A stretch of 64,000 bases of DNA from positions 17,213 through 81,212 of the forward strand of contig JAPOOG010000052.1 of the NCBI GenBank assembly GCA_026713545.1, read 5' to 3'. Made by a program: the position numbers and the translations under genes. How positions within the stretch are numbered: position 1 is the stretch's first letter; every line of letters starts with the position of its first letter. Below are positions 1 through 7,946 of this stretch, piece by piece. The notes under the pieces were generated by a model. The model did no database searches and was not told the DNA's origin. It saw nothing but the letters and a program-made list of their open reading frames with translations. Source of the DNA: Bryobacterales bacterium (GTDB taxonomy: Bacteria > Acidobacteriota > Terriglobia > Bryobacterales > UBA6623).

Positions 1-916
1 TGACGAAACCGAAGGTGTTGCGGATGCGCTGGTTGACCTCTCTGCGCTGGTCGGCGGGCCGCTCGAAGTTCAGGAAGTAGGGCTCGGCGTCCATGGCGTT
101 GTTGCGCAGGAACTCGAAGAACGTGCCGTGCAGCTCGTTCGTGCCGCTCTTGAGCGTGATGTTCGTCACGGCGCCGCCGCCGAAGCCGGTCTCCGCCGAG
201 AACGAGCTGGTCTGGAGCTTGAACTCCTCGATCGCTTCGATGGAAGGCACGAACGGTGTAACCGAGCGCCGTACGTCGGCGGTGTCGGTGCCGTCGAGGC
301 TGACCACCTGGTGAAGCTCGCGCACGCCGTTGGCGCTCACCGAATAGCTGCCCTCGGGGATGTAACCCCCGTCGCCCCGGTTCATGCCCGAGCGCTGTCC
401 GAACTGCACGCCCGGAACCAGGACCGCCAACTGCACGATGTTGCGGCCATTGAGCGGCAACTCGATGATCTGCCGGTTTTCGATCACGCTGCCGACCGTC
501 GAGTTCTCGGTGTTGAGCGTGATCGCGTCGGCGGCGACTTCGATGGTTTCGGTAACGTCGCCGACCTCCATCGTGAAGTCGGTTCGAACCTGCGCCGTGG
601 TCTCCACGCGCACCCCGCTCACCGACTGCGTCTTGAAGCCGTCCAGCTCGCAACGGACGTTGTAGTTGCCCACCGGCACGTACGAGAAGCGGTAGTTGCC
701 GGTGGCGTTCGTCGTCACGGTGGTCGTAATGCCCGTGTCCACGTTCGTCATCGTCACCGTGGCGCCGGGAATGACCGCGCCGGTGGCGTCCGATACCAGA
801 CCTTCAATGGTCTGCGTCGAGGTTCGTTGCGCCTGCAGGGGCAATATCACCAACCCAAGCAGCACCACGAGCCCGATCAACGTTGAGAGTTTTGTCTTCC
901 GATTGGATGGAACCAT
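1..916 (-). CDS. TonB-dependent receptor, Oar-like (5' part, cut by window edge)
   Basis: An open minus-strand frame runs from ATG at 916 off the left edge (305 codons visible). It starts with a signal peptide of about 28 residues ending LQAQ. A carboxypeptidase-regulatory-like beta-sandwich (about residues 33-110, with GLVSDATGAVIPGATVTM) follows, then a plug region carrying ELPLNGRNIVQLAVLVPGV and the EAIEEFKLQTSSFSAETG segment typical of acidobacterial Oar-like receptors. The barrel lies outside the window. Such proteins sit in the outer membrane and are thought to import large or complexed substrates using TonB energy; the substrate cannot be told. A GGA at about 8 nt before ATG is a modest Shine-Dalgarno. 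The paralogue at 50125-53298 has the same architecture. Confidence 0.9.
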   Translation of the reverse strand, partial: MVPSNRKTKLSTLIGLVVLLGLVILPLQAQRTSTQTIEGLVSDATGAVIPGATVTMTNVDTGITTTVTTNATGNYRFSYVPVGNYNVRCELDGFKTQSVSGVRVETTAQVRTDFTMEVGDVTETIEVAADAITLNTENSTVGSVIENRQIIELPLNGRNIVQLAVLVPGVQFGQRSGMNRGDGGYIPEGSYSVSANGVRELHQVVSLDGTDTADVRRSVTPFVPSIEAIEEFKLQTSSFSAETGFGGGAVTNITLKSGTNELHGTFFEFLRNNAMDAEPYFLNFERPADQRREVNQRIRNTFGFV

Positions 917-1146
917 GTTGTTTTCCGTTGTTTTCCTTAAGAAAGTTCGATCTTTGGCAATTTGGGAGTGTTCTCCACCAACTTCCCGGATCGTGCACTA
1001 TGGCGCCATGTACACCGGGCAGACTACCCCCACGGTAAGTCTGAGCCGAAAGTACCACAGGCCCGATGGGGAAGTCAACAATTTTGCGAGTTCTCGACGC
1101 TGAGTGGGCGCCCTTGCCCCCGGGAAAGCAGAAATAAGTTGACGCG

Positions 1147-1887
1147 TCAGGTTGGGGCGGTGGTGGCGAACCAGTCTTCGGGGAGTTGGCCTTCGGGGAG
1201 GAGGTCTCCCTTTTCGAGGTAGCGGGTCTTGCGGGCGTAGCGGGCGGCGTGAGGGTCGTGGGTGACGATGACGATCGTCTTGCCGTGCTGCTCGTTGAGC
1301 AGGGCGAGGGCGTTCAGCGCTTCTTTGGCGGAAGCGGCGTCGAGGTCGCCGGTGGGTTCGTCGGCCAGTATGATCGCCGGGTCGGTGACGATGGCGCGGG
1401 CGATAGCGACGCGCTGCTCCTGTCCTCCGGAGAGCTGCCGCGGGTAATGATCGAGGCGGTCGCTCAATCCGACGATATCGAGAGCCGTCTTGGCGTTCTC
1501 GAGGCGCTGTTTCTTGCTGAGACGGGTCAGCAGCAGCGGCAGCTCCACGTTCTCCAAGGCGGTGAGGACGGGGATCAGATTGAACGTCTGGAAGATGTAG
1601 CCGATGTTCTCGCTGCGCCAGGCGGCGAGCTCCTTTTCACCCATGCCTCCGATATCGTCGCCGAGCACGGTCAGGCGGCCCGATGTCGGTCTGTCGATGC
1701 CGGCGATGAGATGGAGCATCGTCGACTTGCCGGACCCGGAGGGACCCATCAGCGCCAGGAAATCATTGCGCGGGATATCGAGGTCGACGTTGTTGAGCGC
1801 CAGCACGCTGAACTCGTCGCGGCGGTACTCCTTGACCACGCCTCGCAGCTCGACGGCTTGCTCGCCCTGACCGGTTTCTTCACTCAT
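1147..1887 (-). CDS. ABC transporter ATP-binding protein (MacB/LolD type)
   Basis: This 246-residue protein has a full ABC nucleotide-binding domain: Walker [10 protein letters not shown] near residues 49-57, Q-loop in YIFQTFN, signature [14 protein letters not shown], Walker [13 protein letters not shown] and a switch His in VTHD. The signature has GGQEQ where GGQQQ is usual. Length and motifs fit the LolD/MacB/FtsE class, which drives mechanotransmission rather than a classical transport path. It is the last gene of a four-gene minus-strand operon; its ATG overlaps the TAA of the membrane-fusion gene by one base (TAATG), so the two are probably translationally coupled. With two FtsX-type permeases and a MacA-like adaptor upstream it should power export of an unknown substrate across the envelope. 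Confidence 0.93.
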   Translation of the reverse strand: MSEETGQGEQAVELRGVVKEYRRDEFSVLALNNVDLDIPRNDFLALMGPSGSGKSTMLHLIAGIDRPTSGRLTVLGDDIGGMGEKELAAWRSENIGYIFQTFNLIPVLTALENVELPLLLTRLSKKQRLENAKTALDIVGLSDRLDHYPRQLSGGQEQRVAIARAIVTDPAIILADEPTGDLDAASAKEALNALALLNEQHGKTIVIVTHDPHAARYARKTRYLEKGDLLPEGQLPEDWFATTAPT

Positions 1888-3236
1888 TACTGACTCACTC
1901 GTATGGCGGCCCCGTCCTGGAGATCCTGCGGCGGAGAGATGACGATCTCCTCTCCGCCGTCCAGACCGCCGCCGATCTCCACGCCGCGCGGCGTCGTCTT
2001 CCGCACGGTGATCGCGCGCTTGGCGGTGCGGCCTTCGTGAACAATGAAGACACTGTCGCCGTTCACGAGGGCGGAGGTGGGAATCGTGATCGTCGGGCGC
2101 GCGGGCGCGGCGTCGGCGGGCTGCTCCTCGGCGAGGAATGCAACGTTGGCGTTCATCTCGGGCCGCAGGAAGGAGTCCGGTTCCAGGATCTGCACCTTCA
2201 CCTGAACCGTGGCTTTCTGGCGGTCGGCTTCGGGCGACATTTCGACGATGGCGCTCTGGTATTTGCGATCGGGGAAGGCGTCCGTGGCGACGACGGCGCT
2301 TTGGCCCATGGTGAGCTTCGCGAAGTCGTCCTGGCTGATATCCAGCTCGACCTGCAGGTCGTTCAGGTCCGCCAGAGAGACGACGAATCCCTTGGCCCCG
2401 CGCTCTCCCACGAAGCTGGTCGTGATGAACTCGCCCACCTCGACGTTTCTCTCGAGAATCGTACCCGTCACGGGCGCGCGAATCACCGTGGCGTCGAGCT
2501 GCGTGCGGGTGAACGCCAACTCGCCTTCGGCTTGTTTGACCTGGCCGCGCACGAAGTCGATTTCTTCCTGGCGCGGACCGATGCGGACGAGCTCGTAGGC
2601 GCGGTCCAGGGATGCCACGCGGGCTTGCCGGGCATCGTAGCGAGCTTTGGCGTCATCCAGGTCTTGCTGCGGCACAACGCCTTCCGCATGGAGAGTGCGA
2701 ACCCGATCGAGGTTGACGCGGGCGTTTTCGAGGTCCGCCTTGGCTTCCTCGAGGTTCGCACGGGCAAGTTGAATCTCCTCGGGGCGGGAGCCGGCTTCCA
2801 GTTCCGCGAGCCGCGCTTGCAAGGCCGCAAGGTTTCCTTCAGCTTGGCGGACCCTGGCGCTGTACTCGTCATCCTCGACACGTACGATGGGGTCCCCTTT
2901 GGTGACGGCGTCGCCTTTTTCGACGCCGATCCAGGCCACTTTGCCGAGAACTTTGGAGGCAACTTCGATCTTGTAGTGCGCGATGACGTAGCCGGCGGCG
3001 TTGAGGACGACCTGTTGACCGCTCGAACCTGCTGTTTGCGGAATCACTCTGATGGTGTCGACCTCGATCAGCCCGGCCTCGGCGAATCCGAAGCGCCAGA
3101 TTCCGAGCGCGACGAAGGCGACAACGCCGATGATGATCCACCATTTCGCCCAGCGCGCCGACTCTCCGCCGCGTTGTGAGCGGTCGATCTTGAGGCTGGC
3201 GAGCCTCTGGTCGACTTGCCGGGTGTCGCTAGCCAT
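1887..3236 (-). CDS. HlyD/MacA-like periplasmic adaptor (membrane fusion protein)
   Basis: The protein has 449 residues. One N-terminal membrane anchor (about 31-52, [16 protein letters not shown]) is followed by a biotinyl-lipoyl-like segment, a long alpha-helical hairpin rich in Glu, Arg and Ala (about 130-215, likely coiled coil), a second lipoyl half with [21 protein letters not shown], and C-terminal beta-barrel domains. This is the usual order in adaptors that connect inner-membrane ABC exporters to an outer-membrane channel. No TolC-like gene is visible in the window. The gene lies between the permease genes and the ATPase gene, overlapping the latter by one base. The transported molecule cannot be inferred; antibiotics, peptides and lipids are all known for the family. 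Confidence 0.92.
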   Translation of the reverse strand: MASDTRQVDQRLASLKIDRSQRGGESARWAKWWIIIGVVAFVALGIWRFGFAEAGLIEVDTIRVIPQTAGSSGQQVVLNAAGYVIAHYKIEVASKVLGKVAWIGVEKGDAVTKGDPIVRVEDDEYSARVRQAEGNLAALQARLAELEAGSRPEEIQLARANLEEAKADLENARVNLDRVRTLHAEGVVPQQDLDDAKARYDARQARVASLDRAYELVRIGPRQEEIDFVRGQVKQAEGELAFTRTQLDATVIRAPVTGTILERNVEVGEFITTSFVGERGAKGFVVSLADLNDLQVELDISQDDFAKLTMGQSAVVATDAFPDRKYQSAIVEMSPEADRQKATVQVKVQILEPDSFLRPEMNANVAFLAEEQPADAAPARPTITIPTSALVNGDSVFIVHEGRTAKRAITVRKTTPRGVEIGGGLDGGEEIVISPPQDLQDGAAIRVSQ

Positions 3237-3327
3237 TGATCTTGTCGAGAAGGTCGGCCGGAGCTTCCAGCCGCTGCCACAAGCTTGCAGTGTAGCGGTT
3301 TCGGCCCTGATTCATCCGTGAGGCCGG

Positions 3328-4503
3328 CTACACGTTTCGCATCGAGCCGAGAATCTCCTCTCGCGCCGCCGCCCGCGCAGGCAGCACGCCCCCCAGCACA
3401 CCCATGACCGCCGCGAAACTCATGCCGAGCAGCAGTGCGCCGGACGTGATCTCGAACTCGAAAGTGGTGATGCTGAACGTGATGAAGTTTCCGATCCGGC
3501 CTCCAAGGCCGTCCAAAGGCAGAACCAGCAGACAACCGAGCATCCCGCCCAGCAAGGAAAGCAGCAGCGACTCCAAGAGGAACGAGAGCAGTACGCTGCC
3601 TCGTGAGAAGCCCAACATCCTTAGAACGCCCACTTCGCGAGCGCGCCGGGCGACCGCGGCGTACATCGTGTTCATCGCCGCAAAACTGCTGCCGATGGCC
3701 ATGATGATCGAGACGAATACGCCCAGCACCTGAACCGGTTGGCCGGACATGGTCTGCTTCTCGTAGTATTCGCGTTCGCTAAGCGCCTCGAGCAACAGCC
3801 GTTGGTCGTCGGCAACGCGGTTTTTCAGCGCCGCCGCGGTTGCTTCGTCCTCCGCCCGGAGCATAGCCGTGCTCAACGTGCCGCCACGGCCGAGGTCGAC
3901 GGCGAGCAGATTGGCGTCAGCCCAGATTTCACTGTTGTAGGCGGATTTGCCCGCGTCGAAGACGCCGACGACTTCCCACTCTCCGCGGCCGAAGTTGAGC
4001 TTGTCTCCTATGGAGGTTCCGTCATTCGTCTCGAAGATGCCGCGGCCGACCGCCACTTCGCGCTTGCCGGGGTCGAACCAGCGGCCCCGGGAGATCTGCA
4101 GGGTTCCCGCCGTTTCGCGGAGCCGGATGCCCATCGGAGGGAGTCCGCGGACATTCACGTTGGCGACCTCGTCAGGGTTGCTCCTGAATGGGAGATTGAA
4201 CACCGTGATCACTTCGAGCGACGCCATCGGCTCACCGTTTTCTTCGGTGATCCCTTCGATGAACTTGAGGTTCTGGAACTGCTCGCGGGTGACGGTGCTG
4301 TTGAGCTCGGCAGTCGAACCCTGGCGCATGACGATCACGTGCAGCGGATCGCCCGTCACCGCGAGTGCGCCGTTGAGGCCGCTGACAAGCGCGCTGATTC
4401 CGACCAGCACGGCTACCGAGAGGGCGATGCCCAACGCCGTCATGATGGTGGTCGTCTTGCGGACGAACAGATTGCGGAAGTTGTAGGAGAGGGGGATGGC
4501 CAT
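3328..4503 (-). CDS. ABC transporter permease, FtsX/MacB type (1)
   Basis: A 391-residue MacB-like permease: an N-terminal membrane helix (about 17-43, with MTALGIALSVAVLVGISAL), a large periplasmic domain (about 45-255), then three C-terminal helices (about 265-385) forming the FtsX domain, with the cytosolic coupling segment AREVGVLRMLGFSRGSVL. It lacks a fused ATPase, so it must use the separate ATP-binding protein of the operon. The gene starts 18 bases after the stop of the second permease gene and ends 91 bases before the adaptor gene. Two different FtsX permeases in one operon suggest a heterodimeric permease. Confidence 0.9.
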   Translation of the reverse strand: MAIPLSYNFRNLFVRKTTTIMTALGIALSVAVLVGISALVSGLNGALAVTGDPLHVIVMRQGSTAELNSTVTREQFQNLKFIEGITEENGEPMASLEVITVFNLPFRSNPDEVANVNVRGLPPMGIRLRETAGTLQISRGRWFDPGKREVAVGRGIFETNDGTSIGDKLNFGRGEWEVVGVFDAGKSAYNSEIWADANLLAVDLGRGGTLSTAMLRAEDEATAAALKNRVADDQRLLLEALSEREYYEKQTMSGQPVQVLGVFVSIIMAIGSSFAAMNTMYAAVARRAREVGVLRMLGFSRGSVLLSFLLESLLLSLLGGMLGCLLVLPLDGLGGRIGNFITFSITTFEFEITSGALLLGMSFAAVMGVLGGVLPARAAAREEILGSMRNV

Positions 4504-4521
4504 GGCGGGGATGTATGGTTG

Positions 4522-5670
4522 TCAGCCGGCGTGGCGAAGCGCGTCGGTGACTCGAGTGCGCGCCGCGATGATCGCCGGCACGATCGAGCTGATGAGGCCG
4601 ATAAGGAGTGCGACACCGAGGCAAAAGAACACTCCCCACCAGGGCATGATGAGTCCCTCGAAGAAACCGACCAGCATTTCGGTGGCCAAGCCCGTCACCA
4701 GGTAGGTCAAAGCGGTCCCCAACACCCCTCCCACGAACGCGATGAGCACCGCTTCGCCGATGATCATTGACAAGACGGTTGACGAAGTGAAGCCAAGAGT
4801 CTTCAATACGCCGATTTCCTGAATGCGCTCGCGGACCGACATCGCGACCGTGTTGCCCGATACCAGCAGAATCGTGAAGACAACTGCGCCCGCGATGCTC
4901 AACAGAAAGAGCTTGACGTTGCCCATCTGGCTCACGAAGGAGAGCTGAAAGGCCCGCTCGGTTTCGGTCTTGGTCGGCTGGGGCGAGTTCCGGAACATGT
5001 CATCGATGGCCTGCGCGACACGGGGTACGTCGTCAGGGGAGCGGACTCGAATGTAGAACGTTCCGACCTCTCCCCTGCGGTTCTCGGGCAAACTCTCTTC
5101 GAAGTACTTCCAGTGAAAAAAACTGTTGTTGTCTTCCGGCCCTTCGAAGATGGCTCGGACGACGACATCGAGATCGATGGGGTAGATGTCGCCGACAAGG
5201 GTAAAGCGGTCACCGAGCTTCAGGCCGGTGCGGTTCACGACGGAGCTGCCGATCGCGATCCCCTGCCGGTCGCGGAGCCAGGCCTGGTATTGGTCTTCCG
5301 GGATGCTGACCTCTGAGAGGACTTTGAAAACCTGTTCGGGATCGACGCCGAAACGAGCGAAGAACTCCTCCGGCCGATTGTCTTTGTACTTCCCCCCGAA
5401 CCATGAGAACTTTGTCAGGGTTTCGACACCGTCGACGTCTCGGATGCGGTTTTCGTAATACTGCGGCAACTCCATTGCCAGCGACACGCGGTGCCGCACG
5501 ATGAGACGTAGAGCTTCCTCCTCGGTGCCGCCGCGAAAATAGAACGCTGCGTAGACTGACAGCAGCACGCCGACCAGCAGGAGCGACATCGTGATGCTGG
5601 CGACGGTCAGGATCGTGCGGCGGCGATTCCGAAGCAGATTCTTGAAGGTGAGGGGGACAAACCTGAGCAT
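4522..5670 (-). CDS. ABC transporter permease, FtsX/MacB type (2)
   Basis: This is the first gene of the export operon. From ATG at 5670 it encodes 382 residues starting MLRFVPLTFKNLLRNRRRT, a typical FtsX-permease start in which a basic cytosolic stretch leads into the first membrane helix. The frame is open further upstream to a GTG at 5724, but those 18 residues do not resemble the family, so the shorter start is preferred. A periplasmic domain (about 45-255) and three C-terminal helices follow, with the coupling helix RIQEIGVLKTLGFTSSTVL. A TACAAT at 5700-5705 on the minus strand could be the -10 box of the operon, about 30 nt before the start. It most likely pairs with the next permease. 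Confidence 0.88.
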   Translation of the reverse strand: MLRFVPLTFKNLLRNRRRTILTVASITMSLLLVGVLLSVYAAFYFRGGTEEEALRLIVRHRVSLAMELPQYYENRIRDVDGVETLTKFSWFGGKYKDNRPEEFFARFGVDPEQVFKVLSEVSIPEDQYQAWLRDRQGIAIGSSVVNRTGLKLGDRFTLVGDIYPIDLDVVVRAIFEGPEDNNSFFHWKYFEESLPENRRGEVGTFYIRVRSPDDVPRVAQAIDDMFRNSPQPTKTETERAFQLSFVSQMGNVKLFLLSIAGAVVFTILLVSGNTVAMSVRERIQEIGVLKTLGFTSSTVLSMIIGEAVLIAFVGGVLGTALTYLVTGLATEMLVGFFEGLIMPWWGVFFCLGVALLIGLISSIVPAIIAARTRVTDALRHAG

Positions 5671-5860
5671 GGCTGCCGCGTGGAACGACTTTCCTGGATT
5701 GTAGCAGTCGCCTTTCGCCGCCACGCGGCAACTAAGGGAGCGCCACGCCTGTCCAGCCTATGGCGAGGAAGATTGCCGCGCGGTTACGCGCGGGGTGCAG
5801 CGGCGGGGCGGCCGCATCCGTCGCCTCGCGACTTGCTGCGAAACCTCGGCCTGCGGTTGC

Positions 5861-6280
5861 CTATTCGCCGAGAACATGCAGCGCGAGGATTCTCTGGTGC
5901 GCGCGGCGGCGGTGCTCGAAGACGTAGATGCCTTGCCAGGTTCCGAGCGCGGGTCGGCCGCGGAGAATGGGGATGGAGAGTTGACTCTGGGTGAGGGCGG
6001 CCCGGATGTGAGCCGGCATGTCGTCGGGACCTTCCATGGTGTGGGTATAGAGGTTGTTGTCCTCGGGGACAAGGCGGCTGAAGAAGGTTTCGAGATCTCT
6101 GACGACATCGGGGTCGGCGTTTTCCTGGATGAGCAAAGAGGCGGAGGTGTGTCGGAGGAAGATGGTGAGGAGGCCTTCCTGGATGCCGAGACTCTCGACC
6201 CAGGAGCAGGTCTCTCGGGTGACTTCGTAGAAACCCTTGCCGCGGGTTGGAACGGTGATCTGGCGGGTGAACTGCCGCAC
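5861..6280 (-). CDS. YjbQ/UPF0047 family protein (putative secondary thiamine-phosphate synthase)
   Basis: From GTG at 6280 this gives 139 residues, almost exactly the length of E. coli YjbQ; an in-frame ATG at 6376 would add 32 residues unlike the family. Family marks are visible: ITVPTRGKGFYEVT at the start, FLRHTSASLLIQENADPDV in the centre with the conserved His and Asp, a histidine in YTHTMEG, and GTWQGIYVFEHR near the end. Members form compact trimers and have weak thiamine-phosphate synthase activity in vitro; the physiological role is uncertain. It is divergently arranged to the lipoprotein gene at 6368 with only about 90 bp between the starts. Confidence 0.88.
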   Translation of the reverse strand: MRQFTRQITVPTRGKGFYEVTRETCSWVESLGIQEGLLTIFLRHTSASLLIQENADPDVVRDLETFFSRLVPEDNNLYTHTMEGPDDMPAHIRAALTQSQLSIPILRGRPALGTWQGIYVFEHRRRAHQRILALHVLGE

Positions 6281-6367
6281 GAGTCCATGTAGTGTAGCTG
6301 ACTGATCGGGTAACTTCGTGCTGCAACGGACGCCGACTTTCCGGGACAATACGGTCTTGGTTTGCTG

Positions 6368-7309
6368 ATGCGGCACGGAAGGATTGTTGGTGTGCTCGCC
6401 TTGGCGGCCGCCTGCCTGGGATGCGCGGCGAAAGGGCGGCTCGTTCGCGCGGCGGATGCACCGCGGGCGGAGTTGATCTGTTCATTGAAGGACTTCGAGC
6501 TCGAGGCGGGGTTCGAGGAGACGGACAACTTCTCGCAGTTGTCGAGCCGCGCCTACATCGACTACCGATGCTATTTCACGGGCAAGCTGAAGCTCCCCTC
6601 GGACTACTACAAGCTCAAGCTGCGCCACGGAACGCCAACAGGCTGCCCGATCGGCGAGGCCAAATACGACGTCTTCTTCTATCGGGTCGAAGCCGTAGCG
6701 AGCGGGCATACGCCCATCACGCCAAGTCTCGAGAAAGCGAGTGTCGAGCGGACACTGGTCGTGGTTCCCCATGAGGACTTCCACAACGATTCGAGAATGG
6801 AAGGTTGGCCCACGGCGATCCGTGAGGCAGCTTCGACGCTGGTAGGGTTTCTTGCGGCGGCTGCGTTCGCGAAGAAAGAGTATGGGGAGTCGTCGCCGGA
6901 GCATCTCAGGCTTTCACGGGAACCGGGAATCTTCTTGCGCAAGGCGGAGATCGTCAACAGGCACGCCGCTCGCCTGGCCGAGCTTTATCGCAAGAGCCGG
7001 GATGGGCGGATTGCCAAGATGAGGGCCCTTGGACAGAAGAAAGCGCTCTTCTCTCTCCTGCGTGGCGAATGCGCGGCGCTGCCTGACGCCCGGTCGTTCA
7101 GCAAGCATCTCAGCGCCTTGAACAACGCCGGGCTGGCTTTCGACCTGACGTATACGCGGCACTACCCGCTGCTTTATCGTGTATCCCGCGCGGTCGGCGG
7201 GGAGTTGGAGCAGACCATCGCCGCGCTGCGGTCTCCTCCCGGTAGGAAGTCATTTTCCGAGGAGGAAGCGGTGGCGTACTTCCGAAGACAACTGAGAGAT
7301 GCAGGCTAG
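6368..7309 (+). CDS. Lipoprotein-like protein with HExxH motif (candidate metallopeptidase)
   Basis: I do not recognise the family. From ATG 6368 (a TTG at 6362 is also in frame) the 313-residue product has a hydrophobic leader and a cysteine in ACLGCAAKG, so it is probably a lipoprotein. The central part contains TLVVVPHEDFHND: HEDFH near residues 135-139 fits the zinc-ligand pattern HExxH, and REAASTLVGFLAAAAFAKK about 15 residues later holds a Glu in an EAxxTxVGF context that resembles predicted aminopeptidases of the COG4324 type. This family link is inference. The C-terminal half is helical and basic. The last codons and TAG stop read CTGAGAGATGCAGGCTAG, matching the outer end of repeat F1, so the natural C-terminus may have been replaced by a repeat remnant. 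Confidence 0.7.
   Translation: MRHGRIVGVLALAAACLGCAAKGRLVRAADAPRAELICSLKDFELEAGFEETDNFSQLSSRAYIDYRCYFTGKLKLPSDYYKLKLRHGTPTGCPIGEAKYDVFFYRVEAVASGHTPITPSLEKASVERTLVVVPHEDFHNDSRMEGWPTAIREAASTLVGFLAAAAFAKKEYGESSPEHLRLSREPGIFLRKAEIVNRHAARLAELYRKSRDGRIAKMRALGQKKALFSLLRGECAALPDARSFSKHLSALNNAGLAFDLTYTRHYPLLYRVSRAVGGELEQTIAALRSPPGRKSFSEEEAVAYFRRQLRDAG
7293..7308 (+). repeat. F1 repeat, right-end remnant
   Basis: TGAGAGATGCAGGCTA matches 15 of 16 bases of the F1 right end TGAGAAATGCAGGCTA. It supplies the last codons and the TAG stop of the lipoprotein gene. The rest of an F1 copy is not visible next to it. Confidence 0.5.
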
Positions 7310-7329
7310 TCCCGCCCCCGCCCCGCTAC

Positions 7330-7404
7330 GCGGTGTGGATCATTCGAGCAAGAAACATCCGGATCGGCGTCAAGGCCGCTTGATCCGGACGATGTTTCAG
7401 GTCA
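7330..7404 (-). repeat. F2 hairpin repeat, copy 1
   Basis: Read on the minus strand it begins TGACCTGAAACATC, where TGA is the stop codon of the Uma2 gene. The outer arms GAAACATC and GATGTTTC can pair, and an inner CCGGATC/GATCCGG pair strengthens the hairpin. The tail GAATGATCCACACCGCG matches the other copies at 45.4, 57.3 and 61.8 kb. It fills most of the gap between two convergent genes. Confidence 0.8.
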
Positions 7405-7920
7405 GCTTTCGAGTTCCTTGAAGATTTCCGGCAGGGGGACTTCGATCGCCGGACCATCGGTTCTCAACACTCCGTCTGTCACTTCCATTGAACCGTCGCG
7501 GGTATGAGCCCATGCTCGCCGATTGCGGGGATTGATCACCCAACAGTAGGACACACCGAAGCGCAGGTAGTCTTCGATCCGTTCCCGAAGGTCCGAGTCG
7601 CGATCGTCCTTCGACAGAATCTCGATGCAGACAAAAGGCGGATTCGTGAAAACGAGTTCCGTCGGGCGATCGCCACGAGTGACACAGATGTCAGGAACCC
7701 GATAGCGCGTCGGCGAAACTTGAATTCGTTGCTCGACGAACACGTGGACGCCGAGTCGCCGCCTGCGGACGTTCAGCCAAGCGGCAAGCTCCGTCTGTAG
7801 CTCACTATGGTCCCGTTCTCCCGCGCTACGCTCCCAGAGAATGCCGTCAACGTACTCTCGGTCAGGGCGGTAGCTCGTTGCCCGGTACTCATGCACGGAG
7901 GTCAACGTTCCGCTCGGCAT
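7402..7920 (-). CDS. Uma2 family (DUF820) endonuclease-like protein
   Basis: This 172-residue protein (ATG 7920; the frame extends upstream to 8004 into the neighbouring gene without family resemblance) shows the Uma2 pattern: an N-terminal EYVDGILWER strand pair, a His in the HSELQTELAAWL helix, VPDICVTR, and CIEILSKDD, which give the PD-(D/E)xK-type residues Asp, Glu and Lys. Such proteins are abundant in cyanobacteria and some Acidobacteriota; their function is unknown. It lies 26 bases downstream of the large DUF1553 gene on the same strand, so the two may be co-transcribed. Its TGA stop is the first triplet of F2 copy 1. Confidence 0.88.
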   Translation of the reverse strand: MPSGTLTSVHEYRATSYRPDREYVDGILWERSAGERDHSELQTELAAWLNVRRRRLGVHVFVEQRIQVSPTRYRVPDICVTRGDRPTELVFTNPPFVCIEILSKDDRDSDLRERIEDYLRFGVSYCWVINPRNRRAWAHTRDGSMEVTDGVLRTDGPAIEVPLPEIFKELES

Positions 7921-7946
7921 ACTCTTGTCATAGTGGAATAGGCGAG

